Below, piece after piece: positions 18,664-26,228 of a stretch of DNA of 34,680 bases. A program made the translations under genes and the position numbers. The DNA comes from Betaproteobacteria bacterium. GTDB lineage: Bacteria; Pseudomonadota; Gammaproteobacteria; Burkholderiales; CAIKXV01. Where the stretch lies: assembly GCA_947458265.1 (NCBI GenBank), contig CANGYF010000027.1:1-34680 (forward strand), read 5' to 3'. Numbering within the stretch: position 1 is the first letter of the stretch; each line of letters starts with the position of its first letter. Under the pieces are notes generated by a model. That model had not been told where the DNA came from. It worked only from the letters and a program-made list of their open reading frames with translations, and did no database searches.

Positions 18664-19349
18664 CGTCCAGCACCTCCACGCAATCCGTCCTGCGACGAAG
18701 CACGCTGCACAGGCTCGCTGTCCTGGCATCGATCGCCATGGCCTGCATGTCGGCTGCGTCCGTCCATGGGCAGTCGGCGTTCGAGCGCGTGTTCGAAGCG
18801 GTCGATGCCAACCAGCCGGCCGAAGTACGGGCATTGCTTGCGCGCGGCATCGACGTCAACACGGTCGACCGCGACGGCAACACGCTTCTCGCGCGGGCAG
18901 CACAGCGCGGGCACCGCGAGGTGTTCACGCTGCTGCTCGGCTCGGGTGCGCGCATCGAGACGCGCAACCGGTTCGGCGAGACACCGATGATGTACGCGGC
19001 GCTCGGCGGCAATGAAGGGATCGTGCGCGAACTGATCGGCAAGCAGGCGCGCATCAATGCCGACGTGCCGGCCTGGACCGCGATGCATTACGCGGCGCTG
19101 CGCGGGCATGCCGGCGTGCTCGCGCTGCTGCTCAATGCGGGCGGTGACATCAATGCAGCCTCCGACAACGGGACCACGCCGCTGATGATGGCGGCTTCGG
19201 AAGGGCGCATCGACGCCGTCGCGCTGCTGCTGCAGCGAGGTGCCGATCCTGGCCGAACCACCGATGCCGGACGCACTGCAAGTGCCTGGGCGCGCGCGTC
19301 CGGCCATGCGCGCATCGCGGAGACGATCGAGGCCGCGGAGAAGAAGTAA
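18660..19349 (+). CDS. Exported ankyrin-repeat protein
   Basis: 229-residue protein with a basic N terminus, hydrophobic stretch (about residues 18-34) and likely signal peptidase I site after VHG (residue 37), so probably periplasmic. The mature part is almost wholly ankyrin repeats, about five units of ~33 residues from residue 42 (for example DGNTLLARAAQRGHREV, FGETPMMYAALGGNEGI, NGTTPLMMAASEGRIDAV). Ankyrin stacks bind proteins; the partner is unknown. ATGA overlap with the tatD-family gene implies coupled translation. The C terminus is a short charged EAAEKK. No enzyme motif seen. Confidence 0.88.
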   Translation: MTSSTSTQSVLRRSTLHRLAVLASIAMACMSAASVHGQSAFERVFEAVDANQPAEVRALLARGIDVNTVDRDGNTLLARAAQRGHREVFTLLLGSGARIETRNRFGETPMMYAALGGNEGIVRELIGKQARINADVPAWTAMHYAALRGHAGVLALLLNAGGDINAASDNGTTPLMMAASEGRIDAVALLLQRGADPGRTTDAGRTASAWARASGHARIAETIEAAEKK

Positions 19350-19452
19350 GGCCAGGGCATGACGGCTGCAGGCTCACTGGGTCTATCCCGTTCGGCCAGC
19401 CTGCTGACTTCCCCGCAAGCCCTGTCGATGAAGGTTCATCGAGTAACGCCGA

Positions 19453-19466
19453 TCGTGGCGCCACGA
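19453..19466. repeat. 14-bp perfect palindrome upstream of the methyltransferase gene
   Basis: Perfect self-complementary 14-mer centred at 19459/19460, 74 nt before the methyltransferase ATG, with TATTCT (19481-19486) just downstream. No T-run follows, so it is not a terminator. Could be an operator; nothing in the window repeats it as far as I can see. The remaining bases of 19350-19540 show no gene; a 61-codon frame there has no recognisable protein character. Confidence 0.4.
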
Positions 19467-19540
19467 CTATCCAAACGCGATATTCTCGCGGTGATGGTGG
19501 CGGGGTGCGTCGCCGTCAACAACTGGGAGAACTACACATT

Positions 19541-20377
19541 ATGATGCACAGTTTCCGCGGCGCAGCCAGCGTGCTCGCAATCAGCCTGGGCCTCGCCTTG
19601 GCCGGCCCGGCTTCCGCACAGCTCTATACCGAAGACCAGCGGCCGTCTGCCTGCCACAAGAAGTATGACGACACCGGGCCGGGCCGTGACGTCATCTACG
19701 TGCCGACGCGCCTGCAGACCGTCGAGCGCATGCTCGACTTCGCCGAACTGAAGGCCGGCGAAACGCTGGTGGACCTCGGTTCCGGCGACGGTCGCATCGT
19801 GCTGGCCGCGGCCAAGCGCGGCGCGGTTGCACGTGGCATCGAACTGGACGAGGGCCGCTTCAACATCGCCAACTGCTGGGCGAACGAGGTTGGCCTGGCC
19901 AGCAAGGCGCGCTTCCTTCAAGCCAACATCTTCGAGCACAACTTCACCGATGCAGCGGTCGTCACCATGTACCTGCTGCCGGGCCTGAACCTGAAGCTGC
20001 GCCCGACGGTACTCGACATGCGTCCGGGCACGCGCGTGGTATCGCACGCATTCACGATGGGCGACTGGGAAGCCGACCGTACCGAATCAGTGGCGGGTAG
20101 CAACCAGACGATCTACCTGTGGATCGTGCCGGCCAAGGTCGCTGGCTCGTGGACGATCACGCCGGCCTCGGGCTCGCCGGTCACCGTTACGCTGAACCAG
20201 CAGTACCAGAAGTTCGAAGGCGGCGGCGGTTCGGTGAAGGTCGCCAAGGGCAGCCTGCGCGGCGACCAGATCAGCTTTGCTCTGGTCGATGGCAGCGGCG
20301 CGTCGCGCGACTACACCGGACGCGTGATGGGCGACCGCATCGAAGGCAAGGGCTGGACGGCCGTGCGTTCGCGGTGA
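19541..20377 (+). CDS. Secreted SAM-dependent methyltransferase-fold protein (FAM173-like) with beta-rich C-terminal domain
   Basis: 278 residues. Residues 1-26 are a clear Sec signal peptide ending ASA|Q. Residues 50-185 resemble the FAM173/ATPSCKMT lysine-methyltransferase-like family: YVPTRLQTVERML, motif I VDLGSGDGRIV (77-87), GIELDEGRFNIA with the acidic residue expected to bind ribose, YLLPGLNLKLRP, and GTRVVSHAFTMGDW. From about residue 200 a Gly-rich beta-type domain (GSWTIT ... GDRIEGKGW) follows. ATG 19541 has GGGAGA upstream. Export is odd because SAM is cytoplasmic. Transcribed separately from the ankyrin gene by its 191-nt gap and ended by a terminator. Substrate unknown. Confidence 0.82.
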   Translation: MMHSFRGAASVLAISLGLALAGPASAQLYTEDQRPSACHKKYDDTGPGRDVIYVPTRLQTVERMLDFAELKAGETLVDLGSGDGRIVLAAAKRGAVARGIELDEGRFNIANCWANEVGLASKARFLQANIFEHNFTDAAVVTMYLLPGLNLKLRPTVLDMRPGTRVVSHAFTMGDWEADRTESVAGSNQTIYLWIVPAKVAGSWTITPASGSPVTVTLNQQYQKFEGGGGSVKVAKGSLRGDQISFALVDGSGASRDYTGRVMGDRIEGKGWTAVRSR

Positions 20378-20393
20378 TCCAGTAGCAGCGTGC

Positions 20394-20424
20394 AAGGGGA
20401 ACGCGCTTCGGCGCGTTTCTCTTT
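20394..20424 (+). terminator. Intrinsic terminator after the methyltransferase gene
   Basis: Left arm 20394-20406 pairs fully with 20411-20423 (13 bp including two G-U) around a UUCG tetraloop, ending in TTTCTCTTT. Strong stem, moderate U-tract. It lies 17 nt past the stop codon and separates this gene from the thiamine-diphosphate enzyme. Confidence 0.85.
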
Positions 20425-20434
20425 GATAACACTG

Positions 20435-20464
20435 TTTACATAATCATCATTCACTGGTCAATAT
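20435..20464 (+). promoter_or_regulatory. Candidate promoter for the thiamine-diphosphate enzyme gene
   Basis: An AT-rich patch in GC-rich surroundings: TTTACA (20435-20440, 5/6), 18-nt spacer, CAATAT (20459-20464, weak). The pairing is not unique; CATAAT at 20439-20444 is another possible -10 without a good -35. A promoter is expected here because a terminator sits just upstream and the gene starts at 20588. Confidence 0.35.
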
Positions 20465-20587
20465 CCATGCAGCCTGATCCAGGACGTTGTACGTTACCTT
20501 GATGCACCTGGAGCGCATGACAGACATGGCCGTACTCGCGGCATATCTGGCCGCCCAGCCTGCAACTTCTTTCAGGGAACGACACAC

Positions 20588-22279
20588 ATGACAAAGCTCA
20601 ATGGCGCGCAAGCCATGGTCCGCATGCTGCAGGCACATGGTGTTCGGCACGTGTTCGGCCTGTGTGGAGACACCAGCCTGCCGTTCTACGACGCACTGGC
20701 GACGCTCGACCACGGGATGCAGCACATCCTCACGCGCGACGAACGCTCTGCCGCCTACATGGCCGATGCCTATGCCAGGGTCAGCGGGCGCGTCGGGGTG
20801 TGCGAGGGTCCGAGCGGCGGCGGTGCCACCTATATCCTTCCCGGTATCGTCGAGGCCAACGAGAGTTCGATCCCGGTGCTGGGCATCACCACCGACATCG
20901 CGACCACCTCGCGCGGACGCTATACGCTGACCGAGCTCGACCAGAAGTCGCTGTTCCGTCCGCTCACCAAATGGAACGCGGTGATCGACCGGGCCGATCG
21001 CCTGCCGGAGACGGTGCGCGCCGCGTTCAGGGCGATGACCAGCGGCAAGCCGGGGGCCGCGCACCTTGCACTGCCGTTCGATACCCAGAAGGATGCCACG
21101 GTCGAAGCCGACGACATCTGGGCACAGCCGGAACACGCCACCTATCCATCCTGGCGCTGTGCACCCGACCCGTCTGCGGTGACTGCTGCAGTCACCGCGC
21201 TGCTGTCGGCACGGCAGCCGCTGATCATCTGCGGTGGCGGCGTTGTCATCGCGGGCGCGGAGGCCGAACTCGCGAGCGTCGCTCAACGGCTGGGTGCACC
21301 GGTGGCCACGACGATCTCAGGACAGGGATCGCTGCCCGAGACCCATCCGCTGTGTGTCGGCGTCGTCGGCAGCAACGGTGGCACTCTTCCCACCCGAGCC
21401 GTCGTCGAGCAGTCCGACCTGGTGATGTTCATCGGCTGCCGTGCCGGTTCGGTGACCACCGAGCGCTGGCGCTTCCCGGCGCGCGGCACGCGCATCGTGC
21501 ACATCGATGCCGACCCGCAGGTGATCGGCGCGATCTACCGGACCGAGGTGGCGCTGGTGGGTGACGCACGTCTCGCGCTGCATGCGATCGACGTGGAACT
21601 CGGTCGCCGTGCATCGGAGGTAAAGCGGCAGGACGGCGCAACGCGGGTCGCGCGCGCACTGCAGGAGAAATTCTCCGCCTTCGACCGGCTGGCCACCAGC
21701 GGCGAGACGCAGGTGCTGCCGGAACGGCTGGTTGCGACGCTGAACGAAGTACTGCCTTCAGATGCCGTGGTGGTGTGCGACCCGGGTACGCCCTGCCCCT
21801 ATTTCTCCGCGTTCTACCGATTCCGCGAGTCAGGCCGCCACTTCATTTCCAACCGTGCGCACGGAGCACTCGGGTACTCGATGTCGGGGGCGATCGGTGC
21901 GCACTTCGGGCGCCCGCAGTCGAAGTGCGTATCGGTGATGGGCGACGGCAGCTTCGCCTTCACCGCCGGCGAACTCGAGACCATCGTGCGCCTGCGGCTG
22001 CCGATCATGATGATCGTCGTGTCGAACAGCGTCTTCGGCTGGATCAAGGCCGGGCAGAAGACGGGCTTCGACCAGCGCTACTTCTCGGTCGACTTCACCC
22101 GCACGGACCATGCACGGGTCGCCGAAGCCTACGGCGTACGCACCTGGCGCGTCACCGAGCCTTCGATGCTGCGCGCCGCGTTCGCCGCCGCCGCAGAGCA
22201 TGGCGGACCTACCCTGGTCGACGTCGTCACGCAGCCGCTGCACGAGGCCAGGGCACCGGTGAGCGAATGGGTCGCCTAG
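20588..22279 (+). CDS. Thiamine-diphosphate enzyme, acetolactate-synthase large-subunit-like, function unassigned
   Basis: 563-residue ThDP enzyme with the three-domain layout of the acetolactate synthase/pyruvate oxidase group. N-terminal pyrimidine-binding domain with the activating Glu52 (TRDERSAAYMADAYAR), central domain (about 190-330) and C-terminal pyrophosphate domain with the GDG...N motif (Gly452-Asp453-Gly454 ... Asn480). It is not a typical IlvB: no ilvH/ilvN neighbour, and GPSGGGATYILPGIVEANES replaces the usual SGPGATN segment. Similar orphan proteins occur in betaproteobacteria and are loosely called acetolactate synthase. Preceded by CAGGGAA. It sits alone between a terminator and the convergent DUF1178 gene, so context gives no substrate. 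Confidence 0.85.
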   Translation: MTKLNGAQAMVRMLQAHGVRHVFGLCGDTSLPFYDALATLDHGMQHILTRDERSAAYMADAYARVSGRVGVCEGPSGGGATYILPGIVEANESSIPVLGITTDIATTSRGRYTLTELDQKSLFRPLTKWNAVIDRADRLPETVRAAFRAMTSGKPGAAHLALPFDTQKDATVEADDIWAQPEHATYPSWRCAPDPSAVTAAVTALLSARQPLIICGGGVVIAGAEAELASVAQRLGAPVATTISGQGSLPETHPLCVGVVGSNGGTLPTRAVVEQSDLVMFIGCRAGSVTTERWRFPARGTRIVHIDADPQVIGAIYRTEVALVGDARLALHAIDVELGRRASEVKRQDGATRVARALQEKFSAFDRLATSGETQVLPERLVATLNEVLPSDAVVVCDPGTPCPYFSAFYRFRESGRHFISNRAHGALGYSMSGAIGAHFGRPQSKCVSVMGDGSFAFTAGELETIVRLRLPIMMIVVSNSVFGWIKAGQKTGFDQRYFSVDFTRTDHARVAEAYGVRTWRVTEPSMLRAAFAAAAEHGGPTLVDVVTQPLHEARAPVSEWVA

Positions 22280-22327
22280 GCCGCAGGCAGTATCGACTCG
22301 AGGGGACGCTGCTGCGTCACCCTGCCT

Positions 22328-22810
22328 TCAGTGCTGCTTGTCGACCAGGTGGGCCGGCAGCGGCAGCACCGGGATGCCCTCCTCGACCAGCGCGCGCGCC
22401 TCGGCCGGGGTAGTCACGCCACGGATCGCCCGTTCCGGCGCGTCCTGGTTGTGGATGCGGCGGGCCTCTTCGGCGAACGCCGAACCGACATCCTCCGTCG
22501 ATGCGACCCAGTGGCGAAGCTTGTCCATGGCTGCACGCAGTTCGGCCATCTCGGGCGGCAAGGCAGACGCCGCTGTCGTCGGCGCTGCCTGCGGTGTACC
22601 ACGATTGGTTTTCTCAACCGGTACCGACGCACGCATGTCACGCGCAGGGCTCTTCACATGAAGGGCACTGGGCAATCGCGCCACGGTCGAGGAGTCACAG
22701 ACCGGGCAATGGACCTGCCCGGCCTTCACCTGACGCTCGCAATCGTCCTGCGAGCTGAACCAGCCCTCGAACCGGTGTTCGAGTTCGCAGTGGAAGTCGT
22801 AGATGATCAC
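22328..22810 (-). CDS. DUF1178 family protein
   Basis: 160-residue protein of unknown function. The family N terminus (IIYDFHCELEHRFEGWF) and a CxxC pair (VHCPVCDSS) with two further cysteines suggest a small metal-binding or rubredoxin-like module, followed by a variable linker and a conserved C-terminal part (ALPPEMAELRAAMDKLRHWV ... IPVLPLP). GTG 22810 is the start demanded by the family; anything longer would run into tRNA-Leu, whose CCA ends 6 nt upstream. No Shine-Dalgarno fits. Probably made from the tRNA transcript after 3' processing. Converges with the ThDP enzyme gene over a 48-nt gap with no clear terminator. Confidence 0.85.
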   Translation of the reverse strand: MIIYDFHCELEHRFEGWFSSQDDCERQVKAGQVHCPVCDSSTVARLPSALHVKSPARDMRASVPVEKTNRGTPQAAPTTAASALPPEMAELRAAMDKLRHWVASTEDVGSAFAEEARRIHNQDAPERAIRGVTTPAEARALVEEGIPVLPLPAHLVDKQH

Positions 22811-22816
22811 GGTGAC

Positions 22817-22905
22817 TGGTGCCCGGAACCGGACTCGAACCGGTATGCCCACTCAAGGGCGACGGATTTTAAGTCCGTTGTGTCTACCAATTTCACCACC
22901 CGGGC
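22817..22905 (-). tRNA. tRNA-Leu (anticodon TAA)
   Basis: 89 nt including encoded CCA (22819-22817). Acceptor GCCCGGG pairs with TCCGGGC (one G-U), anticodon loop CTTAAAA reads UAA, long variable arm as in class II tRNAs, T-arm ACCGG-TTCGAGT-CCGGT. Last tRNA of a Gly-Cys-Leu operon like E. coli glyW-cysT-leuZ. Confidence 0.96.
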
Positions 22906-22918
22906 GGCGAAATCAATA

Positions 22919-22992
22919 TGGAGGCGGGGGTCGGAATCGAACCGGCGTACACGGCTTTGCAGGCCGCTGCATAACCACTCTGCCACCCCGCC
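22919..22992 (-). tRNA. tRNA-Cys (anticodon GCA)
   Basis: 74 nt with encoded CCA. Acceptor GGCGGGG/CCCCGCC, anticodon loop CTGCAAA, discriminator U73, the identity base of tRNA-Cys. The T-stem has one apparent C-A mismatch. Lies 13 nt before tRNA-Leu. Confidence 0.96.
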
Positions 22993-23125
22993 CTGCTTGG
23001 CCGTCGAAACGGTACGGGCCGGTGTTCGATCAGCGCGCCGGCTGCTGGAAACGCTGCAGCCCTGGGCAATGCACATCGATCAAACAAAAATGGGAAGCGC
23101 GACATGCGCTCCCCAGGGAATGAAT

Positions 23126-23201
23126 TGGAGCGGGAAAGGAGGCTCGAACTCCCGACCTCAACCTTGGCAAGGTTGCGCTCTACCAGCTGAGCTATTCCCG
23201 C
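23126..23201 (-). tRNA. tRNA-Gly (anticodon GCC)
   Basis: 76 nt with encoded CCA. Acceptor GCGGGAA/TTCCCGC, anticodon loop TTGCCAA, discriminator U73. First tRNA of the operon; 133 nt separate it from tRNA-Cys and that spacer shows no further gene. Confidence 0.97.
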
Positions 23202-23216
23202 ATCACAGGAGGACGG

Positions 23217-23244
23217 ATTATAGATTCGGCGGGAAGGAAGTCAA
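23217..23244 (-). promoter_or_regulatory. Promoter of the tRNA Gly-Cys-Leu operon
   Basis: On the minus strand TTGACT (23244-23239, 5/6), 16-nt spacer, TATAAT (23222-23217, 6/6). Transcription should start near 23210, about 9 nt before tRNA-Gly. The bases after the -10 (CCGTCC) are GC-rich, the discriminator type associated with stringent (ppGpp) control of stable RNA. Confidence 0.85.
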
Positions 23245-23296
23245 GATGTATGCGCTCGAAAAATGCAGACAAGCGCCCTCGGCCGCACCAACGCAC

Positions 23297-23875
23297 TCAA
23301 CCGTCATCGTCAGGGCCGGCCTTGCCTGGCTGTGCGCGGCGCAGGTAGTACACCATCGACCAGAGCGTCAGCACCGCTGCGAGGTAGATCAGCCAGGTGC
23401 CCAGCGCCTGCACGTCGATACCGAACAGTGGCTCGTGGTAGAGCAGCATCGGGATCGCGGTCATCTGTGCCGCCGTCTTGACCTTGCCGATCATCGAGAC
23501 CGCGACGCTGCGGCTGCCGCCGATCTTGGCCATCCACTCGCGCAGCGCGGAGATCGTGATCTCGCGGCCGATGATGATCACCGCGACCACAGCGCCCACG
23601 CGATCCAGTTCCACCAGCAGGATAAGCGCTGCAGCGACGATCAGCTTGTCGGCGACCGGATCGAGGAAGGCCCCGAACGGGGTGGTGAGCTGGTACCGGC
23701 GCGCGATGTAGCCGTCCAGCAGGTCTGTCAGGGCGGCCCCCACGAACAGCGCGGTCGACAGCAGGTTCTTCTGCTGGGCGCCGAGCCAGTCGCCGGGCAG
23801 GTAGAAGATGCCGATGAAGATCGGGATCGCGACGATACGCGCCCACGTGAGGTGGTTTGGAAGTGCGGGATACAT
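23297..23875 (-). CDS. pgsA: CDP-diacylglycerol--glycerol-3-phosphate 3-phosphatidyltransferase
   Basis: Inner-membrane enzyme committing CDP-diacylglycerol to phosphatidylglycerol and cardiolipin. The CDP-alcohol phosphotransferase signature DG-x2-AR-x8-G-x3-D-x3-D is complete (Asp54, Gly55, Ala58, Arg59 ... Asp72, Asp76). Several hydrophobic helices. 192 residues from ATG 23875, which gives the family start MYPALPNHLTWARI; the longer frame would overlap the end of uvrC. Four nucleotides separate it from the uvrC stop, so the two are co-transcribed. The uvrC-pgsA-tRNA(Gly,Cys,Leu) order is as in E. coli. Confidence 0.95.
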   Translation of the reverse strand: MYPALPNHLTWARIVAIPIFIGIFYLPGDWLGAQQKNLLSTALFVGAALTDLLDGYIARRYQLTTPFGAFLDPVADKLIVAAALILLVELDRVGAVVAVIIIGREITISALREWMAKIGGSRSVAVSMIGKVKTAAQMTAIPMLLYHEPLFGIDVQALGTWLIYLAAVLTLWSMVYYLRRAQPGKAGPDDDG

Positions 23876-23879
23876 GTGC

Positions 23880-25757
23880 TCAGTGTAGCGCCCGATAGAT
23901 GCGTTCAGCGAGGGAATGGCTGATGCCATCGACTTGCATCAGGTCCTGTGCGCTCGCGGCCGCCACCCCGCGCAGCCCGCCGAAGCGCGCCAGCAACTGC
24001 TGCCGGCGCTTCGGCCCGACGCCGGGGATACCGTCCAGCGCCGACCCGACCCGCTTCTTGTCACGCCGCGCACGGTGTCCCTGGATCGCGAAGCGGTGCG
24101 CCTCGTCGCGGATCTGCTGCACCAGATGCGCGCCCGGATGGTCCATCGCCAGCTGAAGGCCTTCGCGGCCGTCGGTGAAGACCAGTGTCTCCAGACCGGG
24201 CTTGCGTCCCTCTCCCTTGGCTACTCCGACCACCGGCAGGTCGTTCACGCCAAGGTCGTCGAGCACCTCGCGTGCGATGCGCGACTGACCGGGACCACCG
24301 TCGATCAGCAGCAGGTCGGGCAGCCGCCCCTCTCCCGCCACCGCGCGACGGAAGCGGCGCTCCAGCGCCTCGCGCATCGCGGCGTAATCATCGCCAGGCG
24401 CATCTGGCGCGACGTTGTAGCGCCGGTACTCGCCAGGGCGCATGCCATCTCCGTCGTACACCACGCAGGAGGCCACCGCAGCCTCGCCCATCGTATGGCT
24501 GACATCGAAGCATTCGATCCGCCGCACGGCATCGCCCAGGTGCAGGGCCTCCTGCAGCGCCGACAGCCGTGCCTCCTGGTTCTGCTGGCTGGCCAGCCGG
24601 CGTTCCAGCGCCAGGCGTGCGTTCTGCATCGCCATCTCGAGCCAGCGGCGGCGCGTCTCGCGCGGATGCGTGGAAAGCTGCACCTTGCGGCCTGCCTGCT
24701 GCGAAAGCACCTCGAGCAGGTCGTCCGCCTCGATCGGTGGATGGACGATGATCTGTTCCGGCACGTCTGCACCGAGGTAATGCTGCGAAAGGAAGGCGGA
24801 CAGCACCTCGGCTGCCGTGGCGCCTTCTGCATGGTCCGGGAACAGGCTGCGATCGCCGACATGGCGGCCGGCGCGGATCATTGCGATGTTCACGCAGAAG
24901 CGCCCGGAGATCGATTCGCAGGCAACGACATCCGCATTGGTCGCCGTGCCGGCATCGACGAACTGGGACTCGCGCACCTTGCGCAGCGCCTGGATCTGGT
25001 CGCGCAGGACCGCGGCCTCCTCGAACGCCAGGCGTTCTGCGGCCGCCTCCATCCGGCGCACCAGCTTCTCGATCACCAGGTCGTCCCTGCCTTCCAGGAA
25101 CAGCGTCGCGTCGGCCACGTCTTCCGCGTAGGCCGCGCCATCGACCAGCCCGACGCACGGACCCGTGCAGCGATGGATCTGCTGCAGCAGGCAGGGCCGC
25201 GATCGGTTGCGGAACACGGTGTCTTCGCAGGTGCGCAGGCGGAACACCTTCTGGATCAGCTGGATGCTCGCCCGCACCGCGCCGGCGTTCGGGAACGGTC
25301 CGAAGAAGCGGGACTTCTGGTCGAGTGCCCCCCGGTAGAAGGCCAGGCGCGGAAAGTCGCCCGGACCGATGCGCAGGTACGGGTACGACTTGTCGTCGCG
25401 GTACAGGATGTTGTAGCGCGGCTGCAGCGACTTGATGAAGTTGTTCTCGAGCAGCAGCGCCTCCGACTCGGACCTCGTGACGGTGACGTCGAACCGATGC
25501 ACCTGGCGCACCATCAGTTCGATGCGTGGCGACACATGCCGCCCCGACTGGAAGTACGAGGCCACCCGCTTGCGAAGGTCGATCGCCTTGCCGACGTAGA
25601 GCACCTTCTCGTCCGCGCCGATCATCCGGTAGACGCCAGGCAGGTGCGGCAAATCGGACACGCGCCGCAGGAGCGCATCGCGTTCCGGCAACAGGTCGAG
25701 CGCGCCGGCCCCCTCGTCCCGTGGCGCACCGCCGTCCGGCGAAGCGTTGGTACTCAT
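23880..25757 (-). CDS. uvrC: UvrABC system protein C
   Basis: Dual-incision nuclease of nucleotide excision repair. N-terminal GIY-YIG nuclease (PGVYRMIG ... VLYVGKAIDLRKRV) for the 3' cut, a cysteine cluster around RTCEDTVF...CLLQQIHRCTGPCVG, a UVR motif (AAAERLAFEEAAVLRDQI) that binds UvrB, an RNase H-like domain with FDVSH and LLIDGGPGQ for the 5' cut, and C-terminal helix-hairpin-helix motifs (DGIPGVGPKRRQQLL; MQVDGISHSLAERI). 625 residues (E. coli 610). Confidence 0.96.
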   Translation of the reverse strand: MSTNASPDGGAPRDEGAGALDLLPERDALLRRVSDLPHLPGVYRMIGADEKVLYVGKAIDLRKRVASYFQSGRHVSPRIELMVRQVHRFDVTVTRSESEALLLENNFIKSLQPRYNILYRDDKSYPYLRIGPGDFPRLAFYRGALDQKSRFFGPFPNAGAVRASIQLIQKVFRLRTCEDTVFRNRSRPCLLQQIHRCTGPCVGLVDGAAYAEDVADATLFLEGRDDLVIEKLVRRMEAAAERLAFEEAAVLRDQIQALRKVRESQFVDAGTATNADVVACESISGRFCVNIAMIRAGRHVGDRSLFPDHAEGATAAEVLSAFLSQHYLGADVPEQIIVHPPIEADDLLEVLSQQAGRKVQLSTHPRETRRRWLEMAMQNARLALERRLASQQNQEARLSALQEALHLGDAVRRIECFDVSHTMGEAAVASCVVYDGDGMRPGEYRRYNVAPDAPGDDYAAMREALERRFRRAVAGEGRLPDLLLIDGGPGQSRIAREVLDDLGVNDLPVVGVAKGEGRKPGLETLVFTDGREGLQLAMDHPGAHLVQQIRDEAHRFAIQGHRARRDKKRVGSALDGIPGVGPKRRQQLLARFGGLRGVAAASAQDLMQVDGISHSLAERIYRALH

Positions 25758-25826
25758 CTGCGCGAGACGTCTGGGTTCGAGTTCAGGATACAGCTACAAG
25801 CCATTGATCAGAATGCGCTCTCAACA

Positions 25827-26228
25827 CTACGTCTTCTGCCCGTCCGATGCGGGTCTGGATGCCTGCCGAAACGGGATCACGGTTGCCATCCGCAGTTCGA
25901 CCTGCTTTCGCGCCACCGCGCCGAGCGCGCCGGACCTCTGTACATCGGACAGTTCGGCCAGCGCATCACGCAGCTTGTGCAGGCTGTCCCACATCATCGA
26001 CTGTGCCTTCAGGCAAGCCGCGAGATCACTCCCTGCCCGCGCCCGCTCCATGTCCACCCGGAACTGCAGGCCGCGCAGGCGCGGCTGCAAGGATGCAGGG
26101 GCGGATTCGATCACCGACTCGAGCGCTTCCTTGCGGCGCGCCTCGAAGGCCACCGGATCGGCTTCATGCAACTGGCGCCAGTCGTCGAAGGCGTAATCCT
26201 GCGGTTTCAGGTTCGAAAGGTCGGACAT
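25827..26228 (-). CDS. DUF3135-like protein
   Basis: 133-residue, probably cytoplasmic helical protein with no signal peptide or membrane segment. The start MSDLSNLKPQDYAFDDWRQL and the block PVAFEARRKEALESVIESAP ... RLRGLQFRVDMERARA ... MMWDSL resemble DUF3135 proteins of gamma- and betaproteobacteria, function unknown. ATG 26228 chosen because the upstream extension is non-conserved. Lies 69 nt before uvrC on the same strand, so it may share a transcript with uvrC-pgsA. The assignment is from memory of the family. Confidence 0.7.
   Translation of the reverse strand: MSDLSNLKPQDYAFDDWRQLHEADPVAFEARRKEALESVIESAPASLQPRLRGLQFRVDMERARAGSDLAACLKAQSMMWDSLHKLRDALAELSDVQRSGALGAVARKQVELRMATVIPFRQASRPASDGQKT

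Noticed and set aside
19359-19544. 61-codon frame between the ankyrin and methyltransferase genes
   Set aside because: No Shine-Dalgarno, no motif, overlaps the palindrome and the methyltransferase start; treated as intergenic.
22284-22328. Possible bidirectional terminator between the ThDP enzyme and DUF1178 genes
   Set aside because: Only short 5-6 bp inverted repeats with long or unsuitable loops and no T-tract.
22993-23125. A possible further tRNA in the 133-nt spacer between tRNA-Gly and tRNA-Cys
   Set aside because: No cloverleaf, T-loop or CCA pattern found on either strand.
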